From NCBI GenBank assembly GCA_027451525.1, contig DAIDJF010000001.1:1-64000 (forward strand): DNA of 64,000 bases, read 5' to 3'. The DNA comes from Ktedonobacterales bacterium (GTDB lineage: Bacteria > Chloroflexota > Ktedonobacteria > Ktedonobacterales > Ktedonobacteraceae). The notes beneath the pieces were generated by a model. The model had not been told where the DNA came from, did no database searches, and saw only the letters and a program-made list of their open reading frames with translations. Made by a program: the position numbers and the translations under genes. Positions 42,828 through 52,453 of this stretch are shown one piece after another. Position 1 is the stretch's first letter, and the number at the start of each line of letters is the position of its first letter.

Positions 42828-45359
42828 ATGGACCGTTTTCTTGGTAGAAGGAGCGATAGATTGAACCGACTCAACAAATATAGCGAAGATGTCCGACAGG
42901 CATTAGCCAATGCACGCGATGAGGCACGGCGACTTTGTCATCGCATGGTTGGCACAGAGCATCTTTTGCTTGGCATACTGAAGCTCGATCATCAACTGAT
43001 AGAAGGTATTTTTGTGACACTACATGTTAGCACATTGCGCGTGTTTCAGGCCGTCGAGTTTGTTATTGGACGTAACAATCGCGCTATTTTGAGTGAACCA
43101 ACACTCAATCCTGCGGCGCGGGCTGCGCTTCGTTGGGCCGAGGAGGAGGCACAGTCTGTACAGGCTGAACTGGTAGGTGTAGAACATCTCTTGCTTGGAG
43201 TGTTGCGCGAACAGAGTAGCATTACGGCAGGCGTGTTGGAGAGCTTTGGGGTTTATCAGTCTGAAGTGCGTCAGCGCATTTCTACGTTACTTTCAAACTC
43301 AAGTGAACCAATGCTGCATTATATGCGCTATCAAACAAAATATATTGCGACGCCAACGCTTAATCAGGTAAGCCGGGATTTAACAATGATGGCCTTAGAT
43401 GGTCAACTCGATCCGCTAGTTGGGCGTGAAAATGAGCTTGAGCGAACGATACAGATTCTTATGCGTCGCTCAAAAAACAATGTCGCCTTGATTGGTCCAG
43501 CAGGTGTAGGCAAAACAGCCATCGCAGAAGGATTAGCGCAAAAAATTATTGATGGGTGTGTTCCCGAAGGGTTGCGCGATGTGCGCGTGGTCGCGTTGGA
43601 GCTAGGATTGCTCACAGCGGGGACGCGCATGCGCGGCGAATTTGAAGAGCGCGTAAAACACATCCTCCGCGAAATAGAGACGGAGAAAGGATTAATTCTT
43701 GTGCTGGACGAGATGCACATGTTGACTGGTGCAGGCGTAGCGGAAGGCTCAATGGATGCGGCAAATCTGTTCAAGCCGATGCTGGCACGCGGCGCATTTC
43801 GCTGTATTGGTGCGACAACACTAGACGAATATCGTAATTCAATCGAATCTGATCCCGCATTGGAGCGGCGTTTTCAAATAGTGCAAATTCAAGAGACTAA
43901 TGAGAGCGAGACCTTGGCAATTTTACGTGGTTTACGTCCTCACTATGCCAGTTTCCACGAGGTTGAGATTCTCGATGAAGCACTGAAGGCCGCTGTGCAG
44001 ATGTCGGCCCGCTATATACAAGGGCGTTTTCAGCCCGATAAAGCGATTGATTTGCTTGATGAAGCGGCAGCTTTTATACGTGTGCAACGGGCGTGTGCCC
44101 CTGATGAATTGTGGCAGATGCGCGATGAGCTACAAACGGTTTTACAAGCAAAAGAATATGCCATCAGGCGATATGATTTTGAAGAGGCCAATCTTCAACG
44201 GGGACGCGAATGGCAGATACGCCAGCAAATATATTTTTTAGAGATGACGAAGACGACTAAGAAGCGACCGCGTATTGTGGATGAGCTGGCGATTGCGCAT
44301 GTTGTTGCGCGCTGGACGGGGATACCAGTTGCACATATTACAGCAGAAGAGGCCCAGCGTCTGCTTTTGCTGGAGGAGGAGTTGCATCGACGTGTGGTAG
44401 GGCAGCATCATGCCGTACAGGCGGTAGCTCGTGCGATACGGCGTGCGCGTACGGACCTGCATGATCGGCGGCGTCCCATCGGCTCGTTTTTGTTCGTTGG
44501 GCCAACTGGTGTTGGAAAAACGGAACTGGCGCGTACGCTCGCGGCCAGTCTTTTTGGGCGAGAAGATGCCTTGCTCACCTTTGATATGTCTGAGTTTATG
44601 GAGCACCATCTTGTGTCGCGTCTGATTGGTGCGCCTCCAGGCTACGTTGGTTACCAGGAGGCGGGACAGTTGACAGAGGCGGTACGGCGTCAACCATATA
44701 GCGTGTTGCTCTTTGATGAGATTGAAAAAGCCCATCCGCAAGTGTTTGACCTGCTATTACAAATTCTGGAAGATGGGTGCTTGACCGATGGGCAGGGGCG
44801 ACGGGTAGACTTCAGGCAAACTGTCGTTATTATGACCTCCAATCTTGGAACGACGCCAGACATGTGGCATGAGTCGCCATTGTTCGTGCCGCGCCAGCAT
44901 CAACAGGAATATGCGTTATCGCGCTATCAACGGTTACAAGAAACTGTCGAAAAGGCTCTCAAAGAACAGTGTAAACCGGAATTGCTTAATCGCATCGATG
45001 AAATCATTGTATTCCATCCACTCACTGTTGAGCATTTACACGCTATTGTTGATCTAGTGTTAGAAAAGACGTATAAACAGCTAAAAGAGCAAAAAATAAC
45101 GCTTCATGTAAGCGATGCCGCACGCAGCTTGTTGGTTGAGTATGGCTATCATCCTGAATATGGGGCACGTGCCCTACGCCGAACAGTGCAGCGTGAATTG
45201 GAAGATATGTTGGCGGAAGCGTTGCTAAAAGGGATGTTGCAGGCTGGACAGCATTGCGTTGTTGATGTTGTGGATGGGCGACTGACTATGCTGGATGGGG
45301 AAAGCAATGTGGTGGAATATGCAATGCTAAAAAGTGGTAGAAATGTAGGTGTGGCCTAG
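42828..45359 (+). CDS. clpC: ClpC/ClpB-type AAA+ ATPase
   Basis: An 843-residue Hsp100 unfoldase. Two N-terminal Clp repeats (about 10-150), AAA1 with Walker A GPAGVGKT (about 223) and Walker B ILVLDEMH, a short UVR-like middle segment ([19 protein letters not shown]) typical of ClpC rather than ClpB, and AAA2 with Walker A GPTGVGKT (about 558) and [12 protein letters not shown]. After the TSNLGT motif, where ClpC normally has the ClpP-docking (L/V)GF tripeptide, the sequence reads [10 protein letters not shown], so the docking loop appears to be lost. The ATG at 42828 with AGGGTG upstream is taken as start. It may act as a disaggregase or use a different protease partner. Confidence 0.88.
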   Translation: MDRFLGRRSDRLNRLNKYSEDVRQALANARDEARRLCHRMVGTEHLLLGILKLDHQLIEGIFVTLHVSTLRVFQAVEFVIGRNNRAILSEPTLNPAARAALRWAEEEAQSVQAELVGVEHLLLGVLREQSSITAGVLESFGVYQSEVRQRISTLLSNSSEPMLHYMRYQTKYIATPTLNQVSRDLTMMALDGQLDPLVGRENELERTIQILMRRSKNNVALIGPAGVGKTAIAEGLAQKIIDGCVPEGLRDVRVVALELGLLTAGTRMRGEFEERVKHILREIETEKGLILVLDEMHMLTGAGVAEGSMDAANLFKPMLARGAFRCIGATTLDEYRNSIESDPALERRFQIVQIQETNESETLAILRGLRPHYASFHEVEILDEALKAAVQMSARYIQGRFQPDKAIDLLDEAAAFIRVQRACAPDELWQMRDELQTVLQAKEYAIRRYDFEEANLQRGREWQIRQQIYFLEMTKTTKKRPRIVDELAIAHVVARWTGIPVAHITAEEAQRLLLLEEELHRRVVGQHHAVQAVARAIRRARTDLHDRRRPIGSFLFVGPTGVGKTELARTLAASLFGREDALLTFDMSEFMEHHLVSRLIGAPPGYVGYQEAGQLTEAVRRQPYSVLLFDEIEKAHPQVFDLLLQILEDGCLTDGQGRRVDFRQTVVIMTSNLGTTPDMWHESPLFVPRQHQQEYALSRYQRLQETVEKALKEQCKPELLNRIDEIIVFHPLTVEHLHAIVDLVLEKTYKQLKEQKITLHVSDAARSLLVEYGYHPEYGARALRRTVQRELEDMLAEALLKGMLQAGQHCVVDVVDGRLTMLDGESNVVEYAMLKSGRNVGVA

Positions 45360-45534
45360 CATTGAGGAGGGCGGTGATGCCAGAAGACGAAATAATCGCG
45401 TTTTCTGCATCATCGTCTCTGCTGTGTACGCGAAATATCTCCTTTTCCTATTTCCTCTTGACCGTTCTGCATACACTCTTTATACTTAATCCACGATAAA
45501 AGGCTCTGTTGGTAAGTATAAGGATGAGAAGCAC

Positions 45535-48500
45535 TTGAAAGTCATGATTCGCTGGCGGCCGCTGTCCTTCTATGCAATCGCGCTCCTCGGTCTAGCCTTG
45601 CGCCTCTATGGTCTGAACTGGGACCAGGGCAATAGTTTTCACCCCGACGAGCGTCAGATTATGTTTCATGTCACGAGCGTCGCATGGCCTACCAGCTTCG
45701 CTCAGTTCCTCAATCCCGCGCAGTCGCCCCTTAACCCGCATTTTTTCGCATATGGCTCTTTTCCCATCTACTTCTTAGCGATAATTAGCTTCGTCATGGC
45801 GCATATTTCGCCCTCACTAGGTACATTTACCTCTATTACGCTGGCAGGTCGTGTAGTTTCAGCACTCTTCGACACGGGAACGATTCTGCTTACAGGCTGC
45901 TTAGCCCTGTTCTTAACGCCCGACACCACTCCAGGTAGACCGATTGCATGGAATGTCGCCTTGCTCGCCTCCGCGCTGGTCGCTTTTACGCCTTTTCAAC
46001 TACAGCTTTCACACTTTTATACGGTTGACTCGCTGCTCTTATTTTTTGTAGTTCTGACCGTCTTGGCATCCGTCGCGTTGGTAGATACCGATAGACCGTT
46101 ACTGTGGGCCTGTGTCGCTGGTATTGGCTATGGCTTAGGTATGGCAACCAAGTTTAGCGCGGCCCCTCTGGCTGTCCCTATCATTGTGGCCGTCTTAATG
46201 CGCTGGTATCGACGCGATTTTTACTCAGCCCTTGCCGCCTTATTGATGGTCATTATAACCACCCTCGTATTGTTTATTGGAACACAGCCGTATTTGTTAC
46301 TTGATTTTCCTAACTATGTACAGCAGGTTGCCGAACAAGGCAGTCTGGCGCGCGGAACCTTCGACTTGCCGTATGTACGGCAGTTTGCTGGCACGACACC
46401 CTATCTTTATGAGCTACAAAATATGATGGTGTGGGGATTGGGCCTGTTTCTAGGACTGGCGGCCTGTGCTGGCTTGCTCTGGTTTCTCTGGCGCGTGTGG
46501 CAACGCACTGCTGGCCTCTGGCTGATTGTCTTATCGTGGGTCTTGGTCTACGGCTTGATTGTCGGGGACTTTTATGTCAAATTTATGCGCTATATGCTGC
46601 CCCTTTATCCTTTTATGACTCTGATGGCTGCGTCCCTGCTGGTTGCTAGCTTGCGCTCCGCGAGAATGCTTACTTTGCCTGCACGCAGGCTCAAATACAG
46701 TGCTCAAATAGTCGCGGTGCTGGCTCTCGTTCTCGTCTTGGGTGGCACAATCTTTCAAGGGCTGGCCTTGCTCAATGTGTATAGTCAGCCAAATACACGA
46801 GTGCAGGCTTCGGCATGGATGTATAGTCATATTAAAGCGGGTAGCACCATTACGTATGAGCAGTGGGATGATCCTTTACCAGTCGCCGTTGGGAACAATA
46901 CACCCGCGCAGTACAATCAGTTGACCTATCCCGCTGGTGGAAGTGGGCAGCCTACGACGGGTCTGGATCTCTACGGTGACGATACGCTGCAAAAGGCCCA
47001 GTTGTTAGCGCAATTGTTGCCACAAATCGATGTGATTACGATGGCCTCTGATCGCCTGGATAAATCCATTCCACGTCTGCCCATGCGTTATCCGCTGACA
47101 ATTCACTATTATCAGCTACTCTTTAGCGGGCAGCTTGGTTTTCATCTGGCTGCTCAGTTTGTCAATCGACCGCATCTCTTTGGCATTACGCTGGATGATA
47201 GCGGAGCAGACGAGAGTTATTCTGTCTTCGATCATCCTCATGTGCGCATTTTTGTGCGTGATACGCCTTATCCTTACACTCAGCAGCAATTGCTTGAAAA
47301 ATTGTTGATGGGTGTGCAATTGCCGCCGGTAGGAGCAGGTCTTTCTGGTACACAAAAACCGCTGATGTTGACCACCCAGCAAATTGCCGATGATCAGCAA
47401 TCACCACCCTTTGGCGTGCAATTTCCCGCACAGAGCCTTGCTAATAGTCTGCCCGTCGTGTTCTGGTGGGTAACACTAACGTTGCTCGGTCTGCTCGTCT
47501 TTCCCTGCCTCTTCTTTATCCTCTCATCACTGGCAGATCGCGGCTATATTTTAAGTAAGCTACTTGGCATCCTTACGCTCGCGTATGCTGGCTGGTTAGT
47601 CGCCTCTTTTCACCTTTTCCCTTTGGAACAGCGACAAATGCTTGGCACGCTGGGTGGCATAGCCCTTGTTGGGATAAGCGCGTATCTGCTGCAACGTCGG
47701 CAGATCAATACTTTTGTGCGTCAGCATTGGCGTCTGCTCTTGTGCGAAGAGGTGTTATTTAGTCTGGCTCTCCTCACGTTTATTGGCATCCGCTCGCTCA
47801 ATCCCGACCTCTGGAATCCCTATCTTGGGGGCGAGAAACCAATGGAGCTAGCCTTTCTGAACGCTATTTTGCGCAGTCCCTACATGCCGCCGCTCGATCC
47901 CTGGTTCTCTGGCGGCTATATCAATTACTACTATTATGGCTATGTGCTCTTTGCGGCACTGATCAAACTAACGGGTATTGTGCCAACGACCGCTTTTAAT
48001 CTGGCGATTCCCACGCTGTTCGCGCTCACGCTCAGCGGCGCGTTTGGTGTAGTTTATAGCTGCACGCGCCGTATGCCTCTGGCTTTGTTGGGTGCGTATT
48101 TCGCAGCCCTCATAGGCAATCTCAATGGCTTGACGCAATTCAAAGGCCAGCTACTGGCTTGGCTGCATCATCTTCCTATTCCTGGCTATGATTACTGGCA
48201 GAGTAGCCGCATCATTCCTTTTACGATCAACGAATTCCCATTCTGGAGCTTTGTGTTTGCTGATCTGCATCCGCATGTGATGGATATGCCGATTACGATA
48301 GGGATGCTCGGCACACTGGTTGCGCTCTGGCTCACGCCGCGTGCTAGTAGTGTCGATACCGCAATCGTTCGAGCGCAACGCTGGCTCCTCTATCTCCTGG
48401 CGGCTTTTATCTTTGGCACTATTGCCTGCGTGAACCCCTGGGATATGCCCGTGTACGCTCTGCTTCTTCTTTGTGTATTGCTTATCCGCACCTTCTTAGA

Positions 48501-49803
48501 TGTACGCCAGTTGCCGATTCTGGAGATCATCTTTGCGCTGACAGGGAGTGTTCTGCTCGTCGCTGCGATTGTCGCTGTCGGGTATCTCTTCTATTTGCCA
48601 TTCTATGCAAACTATCAGGAACTGTATGTAAATGGCGTGGGGCGCGTTCAGCAAGGCACAAGCATGGGCGATTTTCTCACGGTTTCTGGCTTCTGGCTTT
48701 TCCTCGTGCTCAGTTTCCTCTTAACTGAAGTGTATCGCCGTTGGTGGCTTGTGCGTCTTGAGCAGGGCAATCTGCCAGCACTGTTGCAAAAGATGTCTAC
48801 TCCCTTGCTGTATAGCGCATTTTGTCTGCTAGGGAGTGTCGCATTTGCTTTGCTCGGCCTGAAAGTGTTGCTCTTTGCCTGTATCGTGCTTGGTATTTTC
48901 TTGTTCTTGCATCTCTTGCTCGTAAAACGCCCCGTTACTGCTGATGTGCCGATGATGAAAATGCAAACGTATGACAGGGTATTAGAAATGGGACCGGGTG
49001 GTATATCGGTCTCATTGCTCTTTGCCTATTTGCTTCTGTTGATGGGTCTTTGTATTAGTCTGGGCGTGGAAGTCGTCTACATTCGTGATTTTATGGATGG
49101 CGGCGACTACGAGCGCATGAATACGGTTTTTAAGTTTGGTATTCAGGCGTGGTTTTGCTTTGCTATTGGTGGTGCGCTGGCGATACCCTATATCTGGCGC
49201 ACATTACAGGGCATGGCGCGTACCGTGTGGACCGCATTGTTGGTCGTGCTTATCCTCAGTTGCTCGATTTTTTTGAGCGAGGGAACGGGAGCGCGTATTC
49301 AAGATCATCAGCTTTGGATGGCCGTCCAGCCTCCTGCCCAGAGTGCTAACTATACGCCAACGCTTGATGGCTTTGCCTTTGTACGCGCCTGGTATCCCGG
49401 TGATGCTCAGGCGATTAGCTGGCTCAATGCGCATGTGCAGGGATCGCCCGTGATTTTGGAGGCTACTGCTCCTGTTTCTTATCAGTGGTTTGGGCGTGTT
49501 TCTGTCTACACAGGCTTGCCGGATGTGCTGGGCTGGCCTGACCATGTTGGTGAGCAACGCTATAATACGCAACCGACGAATCGCCTTGCCGATGTGGGTA
49601 TTCTCTATACGACAACCGATACAACGCAAACGCTTGCCTTGTTGCATCTTTATCATGTGCGCTATATCTACGTCGGTGATTTGGAGCGGCAGACTTATGC
49701 GCAAAAATCCTCGGCAGGTCTGGATAAGTTTAATGCAATGGTTGGAACTGCGTTGCGCATTGCCTATCAGGCGAACGGTGTAACGATCTACGAAGTCTTG
49801 TAG
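45535..49803 (+). CDS. Giant GT-C glycosyltransferase fused to a Chlor_Arch_YYY (DUF2298) domain
   Basis: A 1422-residue polytopic membrane protein with two large halves. The N-terminal half (1-620) resembles GT39/PMT-type lipid-linked-sugar transferases, with the first-loop acidic motif FHPDERQIMFH (about 35-45) and about 10 helices plus an extracytoplasmic domain. The C-terminal half (about 640-1422) is a complete Chlor_Arch_YYY unit with GGYINYYYYGYVLF near 790-803, ADLHPHVMD and NTVFKFGIQAW. It opens a cluster with another YYY protein and an Agl23-like protein. A TTG start is used because AAGGATGAG lies upstream at the right distance; ATG 45544 is the alternative. It ends 16 bp inside the convergent gene. 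Confidence 0.8.
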   Translation: MKVMIRWRPLSFYAIALLGLALRLYGLNWDQGNSFHPDERQIMFHVTSVAWPTSFAQFLNPAQSPLNPHFFAYGSFPIYFLAIISFVMAHISPSLGTFTSITLAGRVVSALFDTGTILLTGCLALFLTPDTTPGRPIAWNVALLASALVAFTPFQLQLSHFYTVDSLLLFFVVLTVLASVALVDTDRPLLWACVAGIGYGLGMATKFSAAPLAVPIIVAVLMRWYRRDFYSALAALLMVIITTLVLFIGTQPYLLLDFPNYVQQVAEQGSLARGTFDLPYVRQFAGTTPYLYELQNMMVWGLGLFLGLAACAGLLWFLWRVWQRTAGLWLIVLSWVLVYGLIVGDFYVKFMRYMLPLYPFMTLMAASLLVASLRSARMLTLPARRLKYSAQIVAVLALVLVLGGTIFQGLALLNVYSQPNTRVQASAWMYSHIKAGSTITYEQWDDPLPVAVGNNTPAQYNQLTYPAGGSGQPTTGLDLYGDDTLQKAQLLAQLLPQIDVITMASDRLDKSIPRLPMRYPLTIHYYQLLFSGQLGFHLAAQFVNRPHLFGITLDDSGADESYSVFDHPHVRIFVRDTPYPYTQQQLLEKLLMGVQLPPVGAGLSGTQKPLMLTTQQIADDQQSPPFGVQFPAQSLANSLPVVFWWVTLTLLGLLVFPCLFFILSSLADRGYILSKLLGILTLAYAGWLVASFHLFPLEQRQMLGTLGGIALVGISAYLLQRRQINTFVRQHWRLLLCEEVLFSLALLTFIGIRSLNPDLWNPYLGGEKPMELAFLNAILRSPYMPPLDPWFSGGYINYYYYGYVLFAALIKLTGIVPTTAFNLAIPTLFALTLSGAFGVVYSCTRRMPLALLGAYFAALIGNLNGLTQFKGQLLAWLHHLPIPGYDYWQSSRIIPFTINEFPFWSFVFADLHPHVMDMPITIGMLGTLVALWLTPRASSVDTAIVRAQRWLLYLLAAFIFGTIACVNPWDMPVYALLLLCVLLIRTFLDVRQLPILEIIFALTGSVLLVAAIVAVGYLFYLPFYANYQELYVNGVGRVQQGTSMGDFLTVSGFWLFLVLSFLLTEVYRRWWLVRLEQGNLPALLQKMSTPLLYSAFCLLGSVAFALLGLKVLLFACIVLGIFLFLHLLLVKRPVTADVPMMKMQTYDRVLEMGPGGISVSLLFAYLLLLMGLCISLGVEVVYIRDFMDGGDYERMNTVFKFGIQAWFCFAIGGALAIPYIWRTLQGMARTVWTALLVVLILSCSIFLSEGTGARIQDHQLWMAVQPPAQSANYTPTLDGFAFVRAWYPGDAQAISWLNAHVQGSPVILEATAPVSYQWFGRVSVYTGLPDVLGWPDHVGEQRYNTQPTNRLADVGILYTTTDTTQTLALLHLYHVRYIYVGDLERQTYAQKSSAGLDKFNAMVGTALRIAYQANGVTIYEVL

Positions 49804-52205
49804 CTTTTCATTCCGATAGCCATAAATGTGATAGGGATGAAGCTAACATTGCCATTAGGTTGGATACTGAGACGGTAAAGAGTTCGCCCTGGGAAAGCCT
49901 GGGCGAGTTCGCTGTAGTCAGAGGGAGAACTGGCGTAGGCATAAATAACGTCACCTTGCAACATGGGGTCGTTTAATGGGAAGAGGTCGAGTTGATAGAG
50001 CGTGTAGTCGTCGGTAGTAATGATGGCGTGGTGTACGGGTGGGTGGTAGATAGCATTAAGATCGACGGCACGTTGGAATGGTAGGCCGTTATAGTGCGTA
50101 TAAATAGTCACTTGACGGGGCAGATAGTAAAATATATTACATGCAAACAGAGCCAGGAGCAGCAGGGAAGAGAAAGAGACGTGCAGATGATGCGTTATAC
50201 TGCTATACGTTGGTGTCGGGGCCGATTGTTTGGAGCGTTCAAGCCACCACTTCATGAGGTTATGCCGCAAGAAATTTCCTATAGCCGTAAGGGTAAAGAA
50301 CCCACGCGCAGTGAGGATTAGCAAGAAAGGTAGCGTTTCGTAGAGGTAACGTGGGCCGAGATAGATGCCGTGATAGAAATAGCCAATGAATGCACCAGTC
50401 ATAATGATCGCACCTGCCAGTAGAAGCCAGTCGGGAGGTAGGAAACAGCGCGTGAGAAAGGGCAGAGCCATAAATGCGAGCGTAAAGTAGAAGGGCCAAC
50501 CAAAGAGATCAATTGCCAGGATGGTCAATAGCTCATCAAGATTGACGAAACCCGCTGCAAGTGTGTGTTGTCCATAGAAGCCAACGCCTTGCCCAAAGCC
50601 CCAGTGGTCACCTGCAAAGAAAAGTGAGCGTGGTGTGGTAAATGGGTTGCCTGTCAGTTGGGCGTTATAGCCCAGGCTGAGAGAGGCGAAAAGAAGCGCG
50701 ATAGTGAGAAAGCCTATACTAGCCAGTGACCAGCGTTTCCAGTCGCGCCGTATGCTACGCCAGTAGAGGAGCAGTATGCCAGGGAGGATAATGGCGACAA
50801 AAAGGAGTGCAACCTCATCGCGTGTCAATACGCCCATACCGAAACAGGCGGCAGCTAACGCTGGTAACCAATTTTTCCCGCCTTGCGCAAAGCTAATCAA
50901 TGCCCAGACACCCCAGACAAGATAGAAGAGTGCAATGGCATGACTCATATAGCTGGCAGCAAGATAGGTATAAAATGGTGAGAGTGTTCCTAACAAGACA
51001 CTCAGAGTGCCGATCCGCCGATTGTAGAAGCGCGTAGCGATCAAACCGATGCCGAGGAGCGCTAGCGTACCGAGGATTGGTTCAACGAGCCAGGGAACGC
51101 CGAGCAAAAGGCCAGGAGCGAGCGTTAATCCCGTGCCTGGAGCATATTGTGTAAACCAGCGACCTGCGAATTGCACCATAAAAGGGCCGGGGAAGCGATC
51201 ATTGGCGGGAGGAATAGGGAGTGAAAGATGCCCAGAGGCGAATATTTTTGCCGAAAAGAGATAGGCAACGGCATCATAAATATGCGGTTCGGCTTGATAC
51301 TGCACTTTTGCAATCCATGCGACAAACAATAGCGAGGCGACTAGAGCAAGGTATGCAAGTGGATGCAGAGGTGTTTTGGTTGTCCAGCGACATAGGATAG
51401 TCACATATTGATCTGTTGTACCGCGCACTCTGTTATTGCCGCCAAGCGTAAAAAAACGTTGCCAGAGTAATTTGCCAGCGGCAAAAAGTATCTCGCCAAG
51501 TAGTGTTACTAGAAGCAAGAGTATCGCCCAGATGAGTGTGCGGAGCAAGAAATCGGCAACCATGGCGGCGAAGGGCAAGCTATCGGTTGGAAAGAAGATA
51601 TGGGCAATGCTCTGGTTAGCAGTAGCAGGTGTATCACGGGTGACAGCAATTACGCGATTATTGCGATCAAGCGTAATGTTGATGGCCGTTTTATCAGCCA
51701 TTGTCAGTTGCAGGACCATCGGCGTTTCAGGACGTTGAAGCTGAACACGAACGCGCTCTACTGTCGTGGGGAGTGGGAATGTCGCGCCATTATTGGGCCA
51801 TGCGACTTCTTGCTGTAAGCCATTGCTTGTCCAGATTTGGACATTACACCAGCGACTTGTGCCATCTAAATCACGCATCCAGGCCTGAAAGCGGTAGTAA
51901 GCGGAAGATGAGATGGAGCGCAAATAGGTGGTGTTGAGCGTAAAATTGTTGGTACTATCCGTGCCATCAAGCTGATACTCGTGGACGAGTGGGTCATGAA
52001 AGGGTAGTACAAGGGCAGTAGGTGTACCCAATTGACCTAACGCGAGTGTTTGGCTACCGATGTTCAAAGTCAGTCCTTGCGGCTGGATATCCAGTTCCAC
52101 TGGTAGCGTTACCTGATAGCAGAGCCAGTCTCCCACGCATAAAAGTGCCAGTAGGATCAGTAAAGGGATCGCTCGCCATTGAATAGACCGCGTGAAGAAG
52201 CGCAC
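49788..52205 (-). CDS. GT39/ArnT-like GT-C membrane glycosyltransferase
   Basis: An 805-residue protein. One N-terminal helix (about 13-33) is followed by a roughly 180-residue extracytoplasmic beta-rich domain, then about twelve membrane helices after residue 215. The first luminal loop EPHIYDAVAYLFSAKIFASG (about 309-328) has the Asp of the GT-C acidic motif, so it most likely transfers a sugar from a polyprenyl-phosphate donor. It is transcribed toward, and overlaps by 16 bp, the giant YYY gene, and diverges from the second YYY gene 248 bp away. Acceptor unknown. Confidence 0.78.
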   Translation of the reverse strand: MRFFTRSIQWRAIPLLILLALLCVGDWLCYQVTLPVELDIQPQGLTLNIGSQTLALGQLGTPTALVLPFHDPLVHEYQLDGTDSTNNFTLNTTYLRSISSSAYYRFQAWMRDLDGTSRWCNVQIWTSNGLQQEVAWPNNGATFPLPTTVERVRVQLQRPETPMVLQLTMADKTAINITLDRNNRVIAVTRDTPATANQSIAHIFFPTDSLPFAAMVADFLLRTLIWAILLLLVTLLGEILFAAGKLLWQRFFTLGGNNRVRGTTDQYVTILCRWTTKTPLHPLAYLALVASLLFVAWIAKVQYQAEPHIYDAVAYLFSAKIFASGHLSLPIPPANDRFPGPFMVQFAGRWFTQYAPGTGLTLAPGLLLGVPWLVEPILGTLALLGIGLIATRFYNRRIGTLSVLLGTLSPFYTYLAASYMSHAIALFYLVWGVWALISFAQGGKNWLPALAAACFGMGVLTRDEVALLFVAIILPGILLLYWRSIRRDWKRWSLASIGFLTIALLFASLSLGYNAQLTGNPFTTPRSLFFAGDHWGFGQGVGFYGQHTLAAGFVNLDELLTILAIDLFGWPFYFTLAFMALPFLTRCFLPPDWLLLAGAIIMTGAFIGYFYHGIYLGPRYLYETLPFLLILTARGFFTLTAIGNFLRHNLMKWWLERSKQSAPTPTYSSITHHLHVSFSSLLLLALFACNIFYYLPRQVTIYTHYNGLPFQRAVDLNAIYHPPVHHAIITTDDYTLYQLDLFPLNDPMLQGDVIYAYASSPSDYSELAQAFPGRTLYRLSIQPNGNVSFIPITFMAIGMKSYKTS

Positions 52206-52453
52206 GTGCCAACTCCTCGTGTTAATGTGCTATTACTATACAGGAAGAGCGCGATGATAGCAAGAGAGTGGTGAGCGAAATAAATCGGTTCTGTTCCTAT
52301 TGCAAGTGTGTGCCCAAAAAGGCTAGAATAGGGAACCAATAACCCGCTTTATACGTTAGTACTAAAGAACCGTATTCTATTCGTTTATCCTATATGTTAC
52401 CAACGTATACCTTCCATAGAGAGCAAAAGCAACAAAGTTGTAAGAGAGTGTTT

